64,000 nucleotides of DNA, taken from Azolla caroliniana (lineage: Eukaryota > Polypodiophyta). The first letter of the stretch is position 1; each line of letters starts with the position of its first letter. The stretch spans positions 4,960,001 to 5,024,000 of the forward strand of contig JBHGNT010000007.1 of the NCBI GenBank assembly GCA_043228905.1, written 5' to 3'. The notes below the pieces were generated by a model, which made no database searches, was not told the DNA's origin, and saw only the letters and a program-made list of their open reading frames with translations. Of this stretch, positions 22,383 to 32,700 are shown piece after piece. Position numbers and translations under genes: made by a program.

Positions 22383-23160
22383 CGATTAAGTGGATTCGCA
22401 AGGGTTGTAGGGCTGAGTCTTCATGCATAGATACTCAAGATTCAAGCAGAGAGCCACAACTACGACAAGTTCAAGATTTTGAAATATCAAAGAGTAAGAC
22501 TTTGATGTCTTCATGAAGATGATGAAGAAAGACCTAATGGATTGGATCGAGTTCCCTAAGAAGTGGAGAAACATCACCATGGTACTTCAAGAGTTCAAGA
22601 AGTAGTTTGTGCGTTTCTCAATACTTGATAGGATGGTACATGACACAAGTAAAGTCATATTATTCCTTAAGGCAGTGGATGCTCAAGGTAGAGAGAAAAC
22701 ATGACTCCTACTTGAAAATGAGTTCAAGCTCACTATGAATTGGGTCAAGTAAAAAGTGCATGTAGTCACTTTGATAGGCCGCGATAATGGTATGATGGAG
22801 ATTCATCAAACAGTTCAGCTCCAATAGGAAGATAACCCTATGATATAGAGGGTTCAGGTTCAATGGAACGGAGGGATTGAGTGTGTGTTGGGTTGGGACC
22901 ACCAAGAAATGTGGTGGAAGAACTAGTTGGAGGTTCAACGACAAATGAGCTCACAAAGATGGTGAGACATCTCCAAATAGCCCAGGGAAGGAGGGATGGT
23001 GGGAGTTCTCCCCAAGATCGGCGACCCACATTCGTGAGAAGGTGTTTGTGGTTCAACAACCCTAACTACGAAAGAAGGGAATGTGAAGGCTTCGAAGAGG
23101 CCGTGGGGAGAAATGTTATCTACTTTGTGGGTGAAAAGGTTGTTAGAAATTATTTCTAAT
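22383..23160 (+). pseudogene. Decayed Ty3/Gypsy gag (G4), G1 lineage
   Basis: Fragments in shifting frames align in order with G1 gag: RLSGFARVVGLSLHA, KKDLMDWIEFPKKWRN, SILDRMVHDTSKVILFLKAVDAQ, LLLENEF and TNELTKMVRHLQIAQGRRDGG. A zinc knuckle remnant with Cys to Phe and His to Tyr changes follows. Many stops show it is old. Where G1 has a TGA after GFP, G4 still has an Arg codon, supporting CGA as the ancestral codon in G1. Confidence 0.78.
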
Positions 23161-23195
23161 GTAAGCATAAGACAAGGAAATAAATGATAGATAGT

Positions 23196-23655
23196 TGTTG
23201 AGAAGCCAGCTCAACATTGGCCGGATCGGCTGAATAAGCCGAGAGCCGGATAGGATGAAGATCGATCGGCTAGGCCCAGATCGGATAAGATCGTTGAGCC
23301 GGATCAGAGAAACAGATCTGTGGGGAGTTGGCAGGCTGTTAGAGGCCTACGCTCCTAGTTAGTAGGTTGTTATACTACTAGGAGTTAGTGTCAGTAGCTC
23401 AGTTATGAGGATTGAAGTACTTGTCAATACTTCTGACCGTCCTTTATGGACTTGTATAAAAGTGCTCACTAAGCACATTCGTATGTACAGAGAACATTTT
23501 ATTTTGAATCTGAATTTTAAGTCTTTTGCTCTCTCTGTCTCTCCTATGTACCGTGTTTTCTCTCCATTGTTTTTCCTTTGTGTTTCTCTACTTTTCTATT
23601 GTTGTCTGGCTGAGTCGGTTGTGTCTATTTTAGCTTTTGCACTTAATTCTTTACA
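23196..23655 (+). repeat. 5' LTR of Copia F (460 bp)
   Basis: It runs from TGTTGAGAAGCCAGCTCAACA to CTTTACA just before the primer site. It begins with the 7-bp terminal inverted repeat shared with A and D. A GCCGGATCGGCT-type repeat lies in the U3 part and a TATA-like GTATAAAAG near 23455. The 3' partner is not in the window. Confidence 0.88.
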
Positions 23656-23667
23656 TGGTATCAGATC
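23656..23667 (+). other. Primer binding site, Copia F
   Basis: TGGTATCAGATC abuts the LTR. It differs from the usual initiator tRNA-Met site by one base (AGATC for AGAGC). Confidence 0.88.
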
Positions 23668-23750
23668 GCGAGGGTTGAGAATCCTCTGCTGCCGACAATC
23701 GTTCAACACAAGAAATCCCTAATCCCCGGAAAAGAACAGATGAGAAGAAA

Positions 23751-24560
23751 ATGGACAGAGGTATGAGTGGCACTCTTTCGATAGAGAAGTTGGACAGAAG
23801 TAACTACGCATCTTGGGAGTACAAGATGCACCAATACCTACTTGGGCATGGCTACTAGTGTTACATCCAGGGAGAAAACGAAGTAGCCCCAGAGTCGGCA
23901 CACAAGGATTTTCAAGTTTGGGAACAAGGGGCAAGCAAAGTCTTGTATTGCCTTGCGTCCTGTGTGCACAACCAAATGTTGGGCTACATTCGAGACACAA
24001 AAACGCCGAAGGAGGGCTAGGAAAATTTTAAAAAGATTTTTGCCGCGAGTACCACGACCCGGAAGTTGCAGCTCTGTCAATAGCTCAACAATATCCGACA
24101 GAGGGATATGATGGTGACCAAATACACAACCAAAATCAAGGAAATTTGTGACACCTTGGGGTCCATTAATGTGACGGTGGATGAGGATGAAATGGTACAA
24201 ATTTGCCTCGGTGGTCTAGTTCAAGGGTATGGGCCAATCCCGACGACCATCTACACAAGGGAAAAAACACCATCGTTTTTCGACCTGCAATGGATGCTTA
24301 TGGTCGAAGAGAACCACGTGGGTGTGTCAAGGAACACACAATCAGACAGTTGGATGTTGTACATGGAGGCAAATCGGCCCCGTGGCCACCACCATTGGGT
24401 GGATCGGCACCCAATGGTGGCGTCCGACAAGAGCAAAACCAGAGGCATAATCGACATGCCGACAACAATTCCGAACCTTCCACAAGTAGGGGAAGTCATG
24501 GCAATGTCGAAAACTAACAACGGAAGGCTGAGACAGAATGTTGGTATTGTGGCTGGAAAG
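23751..24560 (+). pseudogene. Copia F gag, interrupted
   Basis: ATG 23751 opens a UBN2-type gag (ending near LMVEENHVGVS and a knuckle start CWYCGWK). It has in-frame TAG codons near 23857, 24018 and 24080, two of them where relatives have Trp or Gln. It is cut at 24560 inside the zinc knuckle by the D2 LTR. It is homologous to Copia D gag throughout. Confidence 0.87.
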
Positions 24561-24939
24561 TGTGAAATGTTACATGCGGAAGCTATACGAAACACAGAAT
24601 ACCGATAGAGAAAAACAGGTTTAATGGAGAGCTTAAGACACAATGTACACAGGAGAGATAGAGAGGGAATGAACACACAGAAAAAACTCAATTCAAAATA
24701 ATGTGTAAACCTATGTACATAGGATGTGCTTAGGGAGCACTTTTATACAAGTCCATACGGACTGACTGAAGTACTGACACGTACTTCAATGCTCATAATT
24801 GAGCTCCTACACTAACTCCCAAATATATTCCCTCGCGGAATATCTATTCAACGGCCTCCTAGTTTCCACACCGATCTGGCCTCTTGTTGCGTACCGGTTT
24901 ATGCACCGATCTGGCCAATGTTGATCTTGTATCTCAACA
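24561..24939 (-). repeat. 3' LTR of Copia D2 (379 bp)
   Basis: It aligns with the D LTRs along its length, including the ACTAACTCCCAAATATATTCC block, but is clearly diverged. The minus strand begins TGTTGAG with a slightly mismatched partner arm (ATCAACA). Confidence 0.88.
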
Positions 24940-25499
24940 CTCCCCCTCAAGCTCAACTTGAGGCTCTTCCGGTCCTTCGCTCCGGTTTCCCTTGACTTCA
25001 CGCCTCGCTCGCGCTCCTCGACCCGTTCGATTCCGCGCGCCTCGATCCTTAGGTCGGCTTGTCTGCTCATACGGCCTTTTCGATCTCCCTTATTGTCACT
25101 GTGTTGGCACCTCTTCTGCTGCCCTTTCTCCCGCTTGGCCTTCAATTGATTCGACGTCTCCAAATCAAACATACGAGCTAAATTGGCTATCTCCGATTCG
25201 TCTCTGCTTTTGTTCGAATTGGCTGTCTCCAATTTGTCCTCAATTTTGGCCTTCTCGCCCTTGTTGGCTTCATCTCCCCCATGTTTGACTGGCTCCGGCT
25301 CTTTCTTTCGGTTGCTGCCCTCTCGTCCGCTTCCGGACTCTTCTGCGGATCCGCCTTCGGCTTCTTCACCCGATAGTAAATCGAATTCTTCATTTGATTT
25401 GGTGTCGTGATCACTTCCGCTCCTTTCCTACTCCTTTCCGTGGTCTTGGGGGACTTTTTTCCCCCTCAAGTTCGACATGTCGAGGGGCCGCAATCCAAG
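24940..25499 (-). pseudogene. Copia D2 C-terminal extension (remnant)
   Basis: The minus strand carries the same segment as the end of the D polyprotein. ETANS...SEIA...RMFD...NQ lines up with ETANS...SEVA...RMFD...NQ in D. Frames change several times, so it is not translatable as one piece. The internal polypurine motif (minus-strand CTTGAGGGGGAAAAA, 25454-25470) is kept. Confidence 0.75.
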
Positions 25500-25766
25500 T
25501 GATGAGAAATGTGCGGAATATCAGTCGGCCACAACCGAGTAGTAGGTCACTTTTATAAGAATCTAACACAGAAATGGGAAGCGGAGAGTACACAAGAAAA
25601 TGACATAGGATGTTTACGTGGAAAACCCTAATAGGGAAAAACCACGGGAGCCACAGACTCCGAACTATCACTATGAAGAGAAGGGGTACAATCAGAGACT
25701 CAGAGCCAACAACCTCAAGCTCTGTTTCTTCACACAGTGGCGGTTAGAACAGAGTATCGCTCTGTA

Positions 25767-25813
<47 letters not shown>
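25500..25813 (-). repeat. 3' LTR of Copia C3, distal part
   Basis: The reverse complement matches the U5 side of the C1 and C2 LTRs, including the GGTTGTGGCC motif and AAACCCTA...GGGAAAAACCACGGGAG. It ends in a CT microsatellite, where LINE-alpha is inserted. The LTR continues at 35591-35832. Confidence 0.85.
25769..25813. repeat. CT microsatellite at LINE-alpha insertion point
   Basis: A pure TC/CT run of about 45 bp. The corresponding position of the C2 LTR also has a CT run, so it is part of the LTR, probably expanded. It hides any target duplication of the LINE. Confidence 0.85.
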
Positions 25814-25816
<3 letters not shown>

Positions 25817-25837
25817 CCCGTAGGGTTTGTCCCTACA

Positions 25838-26707
25838 ATGGCAAATAATCGTAAAACCGCCGCAAAGTTTGGGGGTATGATTGATAATGAGCCGAGATCA
25901 CCAACAAATCTCGATTCTAATGCAATGGACAAAATGCTTATGAGTCACTTGATTTCTCTTCAAGAAACCATAAACAAGCAAGGTGAAGAGATTAGGACGT
26001 TAATGAAAGAGAATACTAAGCTCCAAAGTGTTGTCATTGAGAATGAAAGGCTTAAACAAGTGGTTGCAAAACTTCAAGAAGAGATTCAAGAATGTAAAAG
26101 AGCTTCTTTTGAAACAAATGAGCGCCTTAACAAGATTGAGTTAAAGGAAGCATTAAAAGAAGAAAAATTGGACACGATGAGGCGGGATGTAAGTGAGATG
26201 AAAAATGTATGTACAACGAAGTCATGGGCCGATGTATGTGGTGGGGATGTGCTATCAAACTCATCTAATATGCATATGATGCATCAAGAGAAGAATATAG
26301 AAAGCATAGATGTCCGAGAATTGAAAGAACGTGAACGACGATCAAAGAACATTGTCGTCTGTGGGATTAAAGAAGAGAGTATGGAAACACCCGCATCCCT
26401 TGCAAAGGCCATTGGTGAATTGTTTAGCATGCATTATGGGATGTCAGATGTGAATGTATGTGGGGCACACCGAGTTGGGAAACATGGTGTTACTCGCTCC
26501 GGAGAAAGGCCTATTGTATGCATAATGATAGATGATACAAAGCGGCGGATCATACTCGAAAATAGTTGGGTATACCTCAAAGGTACACAATTCTTTGTGA
26601 GTGAAGATCATACTATCTCACAACAAAATGCTCGTCGTAAAGCATATGAAGAAAGATTGAAAAACAAGGTTAAGGATGTGCCTAAAGATGGAAATGTAGG
26701 CAAATAG
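25838..26707 (+). CDS. LINE-alpha ORF1 protein (289 aa)
   Basis: ATG 25838 lies one base after a perfect hairpin (GTAGGG, loop TTTGT, CCCTAC; 25820-25836). The protein has a long N-terminal coiled coil (about residues 30-130, Lys/Glu/Leu rich), then SKNIVVCGIKEE and GAHRVGKHG of the RRM-like domain of LINE ORF1, and a basic C-terminus. It should coat the element RNA. It is open with no lesion and ends at TAG 26705. ORF2 lies in the same frame only two codons further on, so the TAG may be either a real terminator with readthrough or a CAG to TAG mutation. Confidence 0.85.
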   Translation: MANNRKTAAKFGGMIDNEPRSPTNLDSNAMDKMLMSHLISLQETINKQGEEIRTLMKENTKLQSVVIENERLKQVVAKLQEEIQECKRASFETNERLNKIELKEALKEEKLDTMRRDVSEMKNVCTTKSWADVCGGDVLSNSSNMHMMHQEKNIESIDVRELKERERRSKNIVVCGIKEESMETPASLAKAIGELFSMHYGMSDVNVCGAHRVGKHGVTRSGERPIVCIMIDDTKRRIILENSWVYLKGTQFFVSEDHTISQQNARRKAYEERLKNKVKDVPKDGNVGK

Positions 26708-26713
26708 GGACAC

Positions 26714-29038
26714 GTGATCTATGAGACTAACCCACGCCTTTTACGACTATGCTTTTGGAATTGCAATGGATACCCATGGAATGCGGGATTTGGCATAGAG
26801 GAGTTCACCGATGACTTAGATATCACACTTCTTGTTGAAACATGGGAGCATGATACTCAAAGGATTCAAGGTTTAGGAAACTATAATGTACACTCTTTGA
26901 TATGGAAGAAAAATCCAAGACAAAGAAGAGGACAAGGAGGGGTGGCATGTTTGATTAAGAAGGAAATAGCGAAATATGTGTCAATCATAAAAAATGATGA
27001 AAATAAATGCTATATATGGCTCAAAATAGAAACACCTAATGATTTGCCCACTTTTGTAGTTGGATGTTACATTCCTCATCAAGATTCTAACTTTTATGCT
27101 TGTTTGGATAAAGATCAACCGTTTGCCAATCTAGAAGATGATATTGCTTGTTTCAAATCCAAAGGGGAAGTTATTGTCTTTGGTGACATGAATGCTCGTA
27201 CAAGAAGTTTCCAACTTGATTCACAAGAATCTTTCATGCCACATATCTCAAGCATGCAAGAGGATATGCAAATGTATAACCGCTCTTCTAGCGATGAAAA
27301 AGATCCGTACCAATTTGTGAAGTTACTCCTACAAATGTGCAATAGTACCGGATTGTTTATTGCAAATGGTATTTCCTTATGGCCCAACAGTAATGGTTTT
27401 ACATGTAGAAAACACAACGGAAATAGTGTGATTGACTATGTGCTACTTTCTGAAGGTATTTTGGATCGTTATACATAAATTCTCACTTGGTGAATGGACA
27501 CCGGAATCCGATCATAGGCCTTTATGTATTGATCTCAAATGTATGCATAGGTTTGGTTGTGAGAAGGCTATTGAAGATAATAAACAACCGCACTTGAGCA
27601 TGAACCTTAAGCGAGCACCCATGTATTCCAAGATGGTTGAGGATATGTTACAAATGACAAAGATACAACATGGTGCCACACTAGAATGCAAATGGGAAGC
27701 TTTCAAGAAAGTCATTCTCTCATGTACAAACAAATGTTTTTCGACCAACCGCACATCTTGGAAGTGCACCAAGAAACTTAGGAAAAAATGGTTTGATAAA
27801 GAATGTCGTGAAGCTCGAAAGTGCCTTATGGTTTTGGATGTAGTTAAGGATAAAAGAGAATTACCAAAAGCATTTGCATGAGTATAAAAGGCTTATTCAA
27901 AGAAAGAGAAGAATATGGGAAGTTACTCAACAATTTATCCAAACACAAGAGAAAGCACATGCATGTGCTAAATTTTGGGGAAATCTAAAGGGAAAACGTG
28001 TTGAGAGTTATGGTGACTTAACTCTTCACGACTTGTCTATGCATTGTAAGAATTTATATGAGTTATCTCTTGCCGGAAAGATGATGTGTTATGGTTCTCT
28101 TTCACATATGTCTCCCTTCTTTACAATTGAAGATATATGCATAGGACTTAAGAAATTGGCCTCTCGAAAGGCAAGCGATCTTCAATGTATAAAGGCTGAA
28201 ATGCTCAAATGGACGGGAAAGGAAGCACATATATGAATAAGCGATATGTTTAATGATGCATTGCAACATGGTATGCCGTACGATTGGACTACAAATTGGA
28301 TCAAACCTTTACATAAAGGTGGAGATATAAATAATGTAAACAACTATCGAACCATCATGGTTGGCTTATTAATGGCAAAACTATCTGGATGTATAATAGA
28401 ATTAAAGATAAGTGTATGGGCTGAAAAAAGTGGTAAGAGAGCTTATGGACAAGTTGGCTTTCGGAAACACCATAGCACCATTGATCACCTTATCACCCTT
28501 CGAGTATTAATGGAGGAAAGTCGCCTTAGAGGTAAAGGTTTATATTGTTGCTTTGTAGACTTCAAGAAAGCTTTTGATATGGTACCTCGTGAGCATCTTT
28601 GGAGGCGAATGGAAGAACTTGAGGTGCCAAGGGAATATATGCTTGCAATTTCCCGAATTTATGAGAAGGTTATATGTTATGTGCGCATGAGAGATAAACT
28701 TTCAGATTTTTTCAAAAGCACTATTGGTGTTAAGCAAGGATGCCCACTCTAACCAACACTATTTGGTCTATGCATTGATGAATTGGAAGAAATGGTTACC
28801 CAGTTTGCAAAGGAAGAATGTGTTGAAGAAGTTGCCATTGGGAATGTTGTAATTATGCTTTTGCTATATGCAGATGATGTAGTGCTTTTTGCAAATACTT
28901 TAGGAGATGCACAAAAGCTTATGAAGGCATTGGAAAAATTTTGCATGCATACTAAATTAAGTGTCAATAGCTCTAAAACAAAGATTATGCTTGTGAAGAG
29001 CCAAAAAAGAGATAAACCATGCATTATGTACAACAATG
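26714..29038 (+). pseudogene. LINE-alpha ORF2, endonuclease and reverse transcriptase part
   Basis: The start (near GTG 26714, no ATG in context) leads to LCFWNCNG, LLVETWE, GQGGVACLIKKE and FGDMNART of the APE-type endonuclease, then to the reverse transcriptase with GQVGFRKHHSTIDHL, CCFVDFKKAFDMV, IGVKQGCPL and LLYADDVVLFA (catalytic ADD). Frame changes near 27450 and 27876, TGA at 28234 and TAA at 28750 inactivate it. At 29038 the gene is split by Copia C1 within the segment after the palm. Confidence 0.9.
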
Positions 29039-29687
29039 TGTAGGGATTACGGTCCCTCCGGATGGGATGATCAGATGTCCGGGAATCGGGAATGAAGACC
29101 CGAATGAGGAGTACCCGGTATTGGAACCGGATGACGAAGACCCGGTTTCGGATCCGGATGATGAAGACCCCGGCTACGGAGCCGGATGCCGAATGTACCC
29201 GGAGAGAGATCCGGATGCGGGGACATATCTGTGAATATGTTTGCCAAGGGCCCTTGAGGCTATAGTTGTAAATAGCCCCAAAGTCATATGTGTATAAATA
29301 TGACTTAGGGCAAACAGTTTTACTGTTGCTTCTCATTTTTCTGTTTTTCCACTCTAGAGGTGTGAAGAGAGAGCAGCCGTGAGAAAGAGAGAAAGAAAGA
29401 GCGTGAGAGAGGAAGAGGTCGACGCCTCTGTGTATTTCCGCCGCCTGTGGCGAAGAAAGCGAGCTCAAGGTCGTTGCCTTGCAGCTCGCCATTGTATACT
29501 TCTCTGTATAGTGTTGATTTGGAGTCTTGTACTCCCGTGGTTTTTCCCATCTAGGGTTTTCCACGTTAATCCCTGTGTTCGCGTTTTGTTTGTTTCTCTT
29601 CGTGGTTCCTATTTTCTGCTCCATCGATTCGTGCTTACTCGGTTGTGGCCGAGTGAAGAAGGTGAATCTAAGTGTCGATTCCTTACA
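29039..29687 (+). repeat. 5' LTR of Copia C1 (649 bp)
   Basis: It runs from TGTAGGG to CCTTACA. The U3 part has several loosely repeated CCGGATGAnGAAGACCC units and a TATA-like GTATAAATATG near 29294. An ORF stays open from 29379 through the LTR into gag, but the gag start is after the primer site. Confidence 0.97.
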
Positions 29688-29690
29688 AAC

Positions 29691-29702
29691 TGGTATCAGA
29701 GC
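29691..29702 (+). other. Primer binding site, Copia C1
   Basis: TGGTATCAGAGC lies 3 nt after the LTR end and matches initiator tRNA-Met. Confidence 0.95.
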
Positions 29703-29717
29703 GAACTGCTGCAGAAA

Positions 29718-32700
29718 ATGGAAGGCGGCGGCAGCGGGCAGCCGGGGATGATGGTGCTGAATGCACAAAATTACGCCGACTGGAAGATCAAGATGGAGGA
29801 TCTTCTGATTGTTCGGGACCTGTACGAACCGATTGACAGGTCGGAAATACCGAAAGGGGTACTTGAGTCGGAGTGGAAGCTCCTGAACCGGAAAGCAGTA
29901 GCGACGATCCGACAATATGTCGATGTAAGCGTCCTACAACATGTGGCGAACGACACCAACGCATACGAGATGTGGAAGAAGCTGTCGGGCCTCTATGAGA
30001 GGAAGAATGCGTTGAACCGGACCTCCCTGATGAGGAAGATAGTGAATCTCAAGTACCGGGACGGCGAGAGTATGGTGGAACACGTAAGCACGTTCATGGG
30101 ATTCGTGAATCAGCTTGCGGCGATCAAGTTCCCGTTGGAGGATGCAATGCAAGCCATCATCCTGATGTGTACATTGCCGGAAAGCTGGGAGAACTTGGTG
30201 GTGACTCTCAGCACCTCGTGCACCGAAGATAACTTGTCCTTACAAACGGTAAAGACAAGTATTTTGAACGAAGAAGCGCGTCGGAGAGATAAAGAACCGG
30301 CCTCCGACACGAAGGCGCTGCTTACCGAATCGGATCGGGGAAGACAATGGAACCGGAGTCCGCAAAGACGGGAGAAGTCGGGGACCCGGTCGCAGTCAAG
30401 AGGAAGGCCTACATGCTTCCACTGTGGGAAGCCGGGGCACTTCCGAAAGAATTGTCGGCATTACCGAAAAGACAACGGAGCCGACGACACCGATTCGAAG
30501 AAGTCACCGGAGAGAAACGGTGCATACCGGGGAGCCACGGACCGGAGAGGTCCGGATCGGCGAGGGCAGGACCGGAAAGGAACGACGGCACTCGCGGCAA
30601 GTGAAGAAGAGATAATGCTCATTACCGAAGAGAGGGAGCTGAACCTTGCCGGAGTAGAGATGACCTGGGTGGTCGATTCCGGAGCGTCGTTCCACTTGAC
30701 CCCGGAGAAGAAATACTTCTCATCCTACACAGCCGGTGAGCACGGCTGTGTCCGGATGGGAAATGAAGGCACATGCCGGATTGCCGGCATAGGAGACGTG
30801 TGGCTGATGACATCAACCGGATGTAAAATGCTGCTGAAGGATGTCCGACACGTTCCGGAGGTTCGATTGAACCTGATTTCGGCCGGGAGGCTAGACGATG
30901 AAGGCTACACGGGTAGCATCCGGAACGGTGTCATGAAGTTCAGCAAGGGGAGCTTGATAGTGGCTCGGGCCCGGAAGGTCAACACACTGTACCTGATGAA
31001 TTCCCGGCTATGTCCGGAGGAGTTGAATGTGGCAGCCGACACTGCCGGTGAGCTGTGGCACAAGAGGCTGTGCCACATGAGTGAGAAGGGGATGAAGAGG
31101 CTTGCAGAAGACAACCTTATTCCAGTGAAGCATTTGCACTTGGAGAAGTGCACCGACTGCCTGGCCGGTAAGCAAAACCGGACCTCCTTCCACTCAAGGC
31201 CACCGACGAGACGTAGTGCACCATTGGAGCTGGTGCATACTGACGTGTGTCAAGTAGAAACGAAGTCACATGGCGGAGCCCAGTACTTCGTAACATTCAT
31301 AGATGATCACAGCCGGAAGCTGTGGACGGCACCGTTGAAGACAAAGGACCGAGTGTTGTCCGTCTTCAAAGAACTCCACGCGAGAGTGGAAAGAGAATCC
31401 GGCAAGAAGCTGAAAGCGATACGAGCGGATAACGGAGGGGAATACCGGGGGCAGTTCCAGGAGTACTGTCGCTCGAAGGGAATCCGGCTCGAGTTTACTG
31501 TGCCGAAGACGCCGGAACTGAACGGGCTGGCCGAGAGGATGAACCGGACCATAATGGAGAGGGTCCGGAGTATGCTGGCGCATGCGAAATTACCCAAGGG
31601 ATTTTGGGCTGAGGCAATGTCGACGGCGACATATGTGATAAATAGATCACCCTCAGTACCTTTGGACGGAGACACGCCGCAGAGAGTGTGGACCGGTAGG
31701 GAAGTATCCTACCGGCATCTGAAGGTGTTCGGGTGTCTCGCATACGTGCATGTGGCAAAGGACCGGAGAGGAAAGCTAGATCCAAAGACCCGGCCATGCA
31801 TATTCCTCGGTTACGGCGACGACGAGTTCGGCTACCGAGTATGGGACCCGGTCGACAAGAAGATATTCAGGAGTCGAGACATCATCTTCATGGAGGACAA
31901 GACACTTGCCGACTGGGAGTCGGAGAAGAAGATGAAGAGCTCAAAGTCGACCGGTGAGGATCAACTCTACGAGGAGCAGTCCCGACCGGCAAGGGACCGG
32001 TTAGCACTCGAGGATCTGGCCGAAGACGGTGAAGAAATAGAACCGGCCGAAGAAGACGAAAATGATACCGGAACCGGCCCCGATCCCGCAATGGATTCGG
32101 ATGAAGAAGAATCGGAAGAACCGGTTACCGAAGCTCCGGAACGGAGATACCCTCTAAGAGAGAGAAGGGCCCCTCGGAGATTTCCGGATCCAGAGCACGT
32201 GCTGCTAACCGATGAGGGGGAGCCGGAGAGCTTGGAAGAAGCAAAGCATGACACCCATAGCCGCAGGTGGTTAAGTGCCATGCAGGACGAGATGGATTCC
32301 CTGCATGAGAACCACACATATGAACTTGTGGAGTTGCCGAAAGGAAAGCGGGCACTTCGAAACAAGTGGGTGTTCAAGCTGAAATCGGGAGATGCCGGAA
32401 ACCCCCCGAGATACAAAGCCAGGATCGTGGTGAAGGGGTTTCAACAGAAGAAGGGCGTCGACTTCGACGAGATATTTGCCCCGGTAGTGAAGATGACCTC
32501 CATCCGGACGGTGCTGAGCATAGCAGCAAGCATGGACCTCGAGGTAGAACAGATGGACGTGAAGACGGCATTCCTTCACGGTGACCTCGAAGAAGAGATC
32601 TACATGCAGCAACCGGAAGGATTCGAGAAGAAAGGAAAGGAGCACTTGGTATGCCGGTTGAAGAAGAGCCTCTACGGTCTGAAGCAGGCTCCCCGGCAAT

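Larger units (their letters stand above)
23196..24560 (+). mobile_element. Ty1/Copia retrotransposon F, 5' part
   Basis: A 5' LTR, tRNA-Met primer site and gag are present. At 24560 the gag is interrupted inside its zinc knuckle by Copia D2, and the remainder of F is not in the window. Its gag is closest to that of Copia D. Confidence 0.9.
24561..25499 (-). mobile_element. Copia D2, 3' fragment (LTR plus post-pol region)
   Basis: A minus-strand 3' LTR (24561-24939) related to the D LTR is preceded on that strand by the polypurine tract and the extra post-pol segment also present in D. The element is cut near 25499, where the LTR of Copia C3 begins, just upstream of the internal polypurine-like motif. 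No pol remains in the window. Confidence 0.85.

Noticed and set aside
29379-29717. ORF continuing from the C1 LTR into gag (113 extra codons)
   Set aside because: It crosses the LTR end and primer site. The C2 homologue has only 34 such codons of different sequence, and the first Met after the primer site is conserved.
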